Shown here piece after piece: positions 5,348 to 5,364 of a stretch of DNA of 5,364 nucleotides (the first letter of the stretch is position 1; the number at the start of each line of letters is the position of its first letter). The notes beneath the pieces were generated by a model, which was given only the letters and a program-made list of their open reading frames with translations, was not told the DNA's origin and did no database searches. The stretch lies in assembly GCA_964409165.1 (NCBI GenBank), contig CAYPCH010000158.1, positions 1 to 5,364 on the forward strand. Direction: 5' to 3'. Source of the stretch: CAYPCH01 sp964409165 (GTDB lineage: Bacteria > Bacillota > Clostridia > Acetivibrionales > Acetivibrionaceae). A program made the position numbers and the translations under genes.

Positions 5348-5364
5348 TTATGATCATCCTTAAA

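Noticed and set aside
5350..5357. 8-bp palindrome ATGATCAT just upstream of the Fur-family gene, as an autoregulatory site
   Set aside because: Eight bases of symmetry are common by chance, it resembles neither promoter palindrome, and the rest of the upstream region lies outside the window.

Overview
The window holds five complete genes, all on the minus strand. In transcriptional order, from the high-coordinate end down, they are a Fur-family metalloregulator (4922-5347), the zinc/manganese-type ABC transporter genes znuA (3752-4729), znuC (2956-3735) and znuB (2093-2959), and the Hsp90 chaperone gene htpG (10-1935). The DNA is AT-rich with strong GGAGG-type ribosome binding sites, a lipoprotein-type solute-binding protein and a perfect CIRCE heat-shock operator. 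This points to a low-GC Gram-positive, most likely a member of the Clostridia; the genus cannot be fixed from this sequence alone.

Layout: the regulator is followed by a 192-bp spacer (4730-4921) rich in regulatory sequence. It contains a good promoter (TTGACT, 18 bp, TATAAT), a perfect inverted repeat with 21-bp arms starting in its -10 box, an 18-bp near-palindrome, and a second TATAAT box. The transporter genes then follow tightly: 16 bp separate znuA and znuC, and znuC and znuB share a 4-bp ATGA overlap. A 157-bp spacer (1936-2092) carries a perfect CIRCE element and a sigma-A-like promoter for htpG. No stretch over 300 bp lacks a gene, and I see no RNA gene, mobile element or CRISPR array.

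How it works together (inference from families and layout): when the metal is plentiful, the regulator would bind the palindrome over the znuA promoter and shut off ZnuABC. When it is scarce, ZnuA on the outer face of the membrane captures Zn2+ (histidine-rich loop plus three conserved His ligands), ZnuB carries it across the membrane and ZnuC hydrolyses ATP. The htpG gene belongs to a different circuit, HrcA/CIRCE heat shock, although no convincing terminator separates it from znuB.

This is a recognisable metal-homeostasis locus beside a chaperone gene, not an unknown system. The points most worth a second look are the 43-bp palindrome and its tandem-promoter arrangement, the regulator's lack of two usual second-site histidines, CIRCE lying upstream of the best htpG promoter, the charged linker in HtpG encoded by a short tandem repeat, and the metal-binding repeats and tails in ZnuA and ZnuC.
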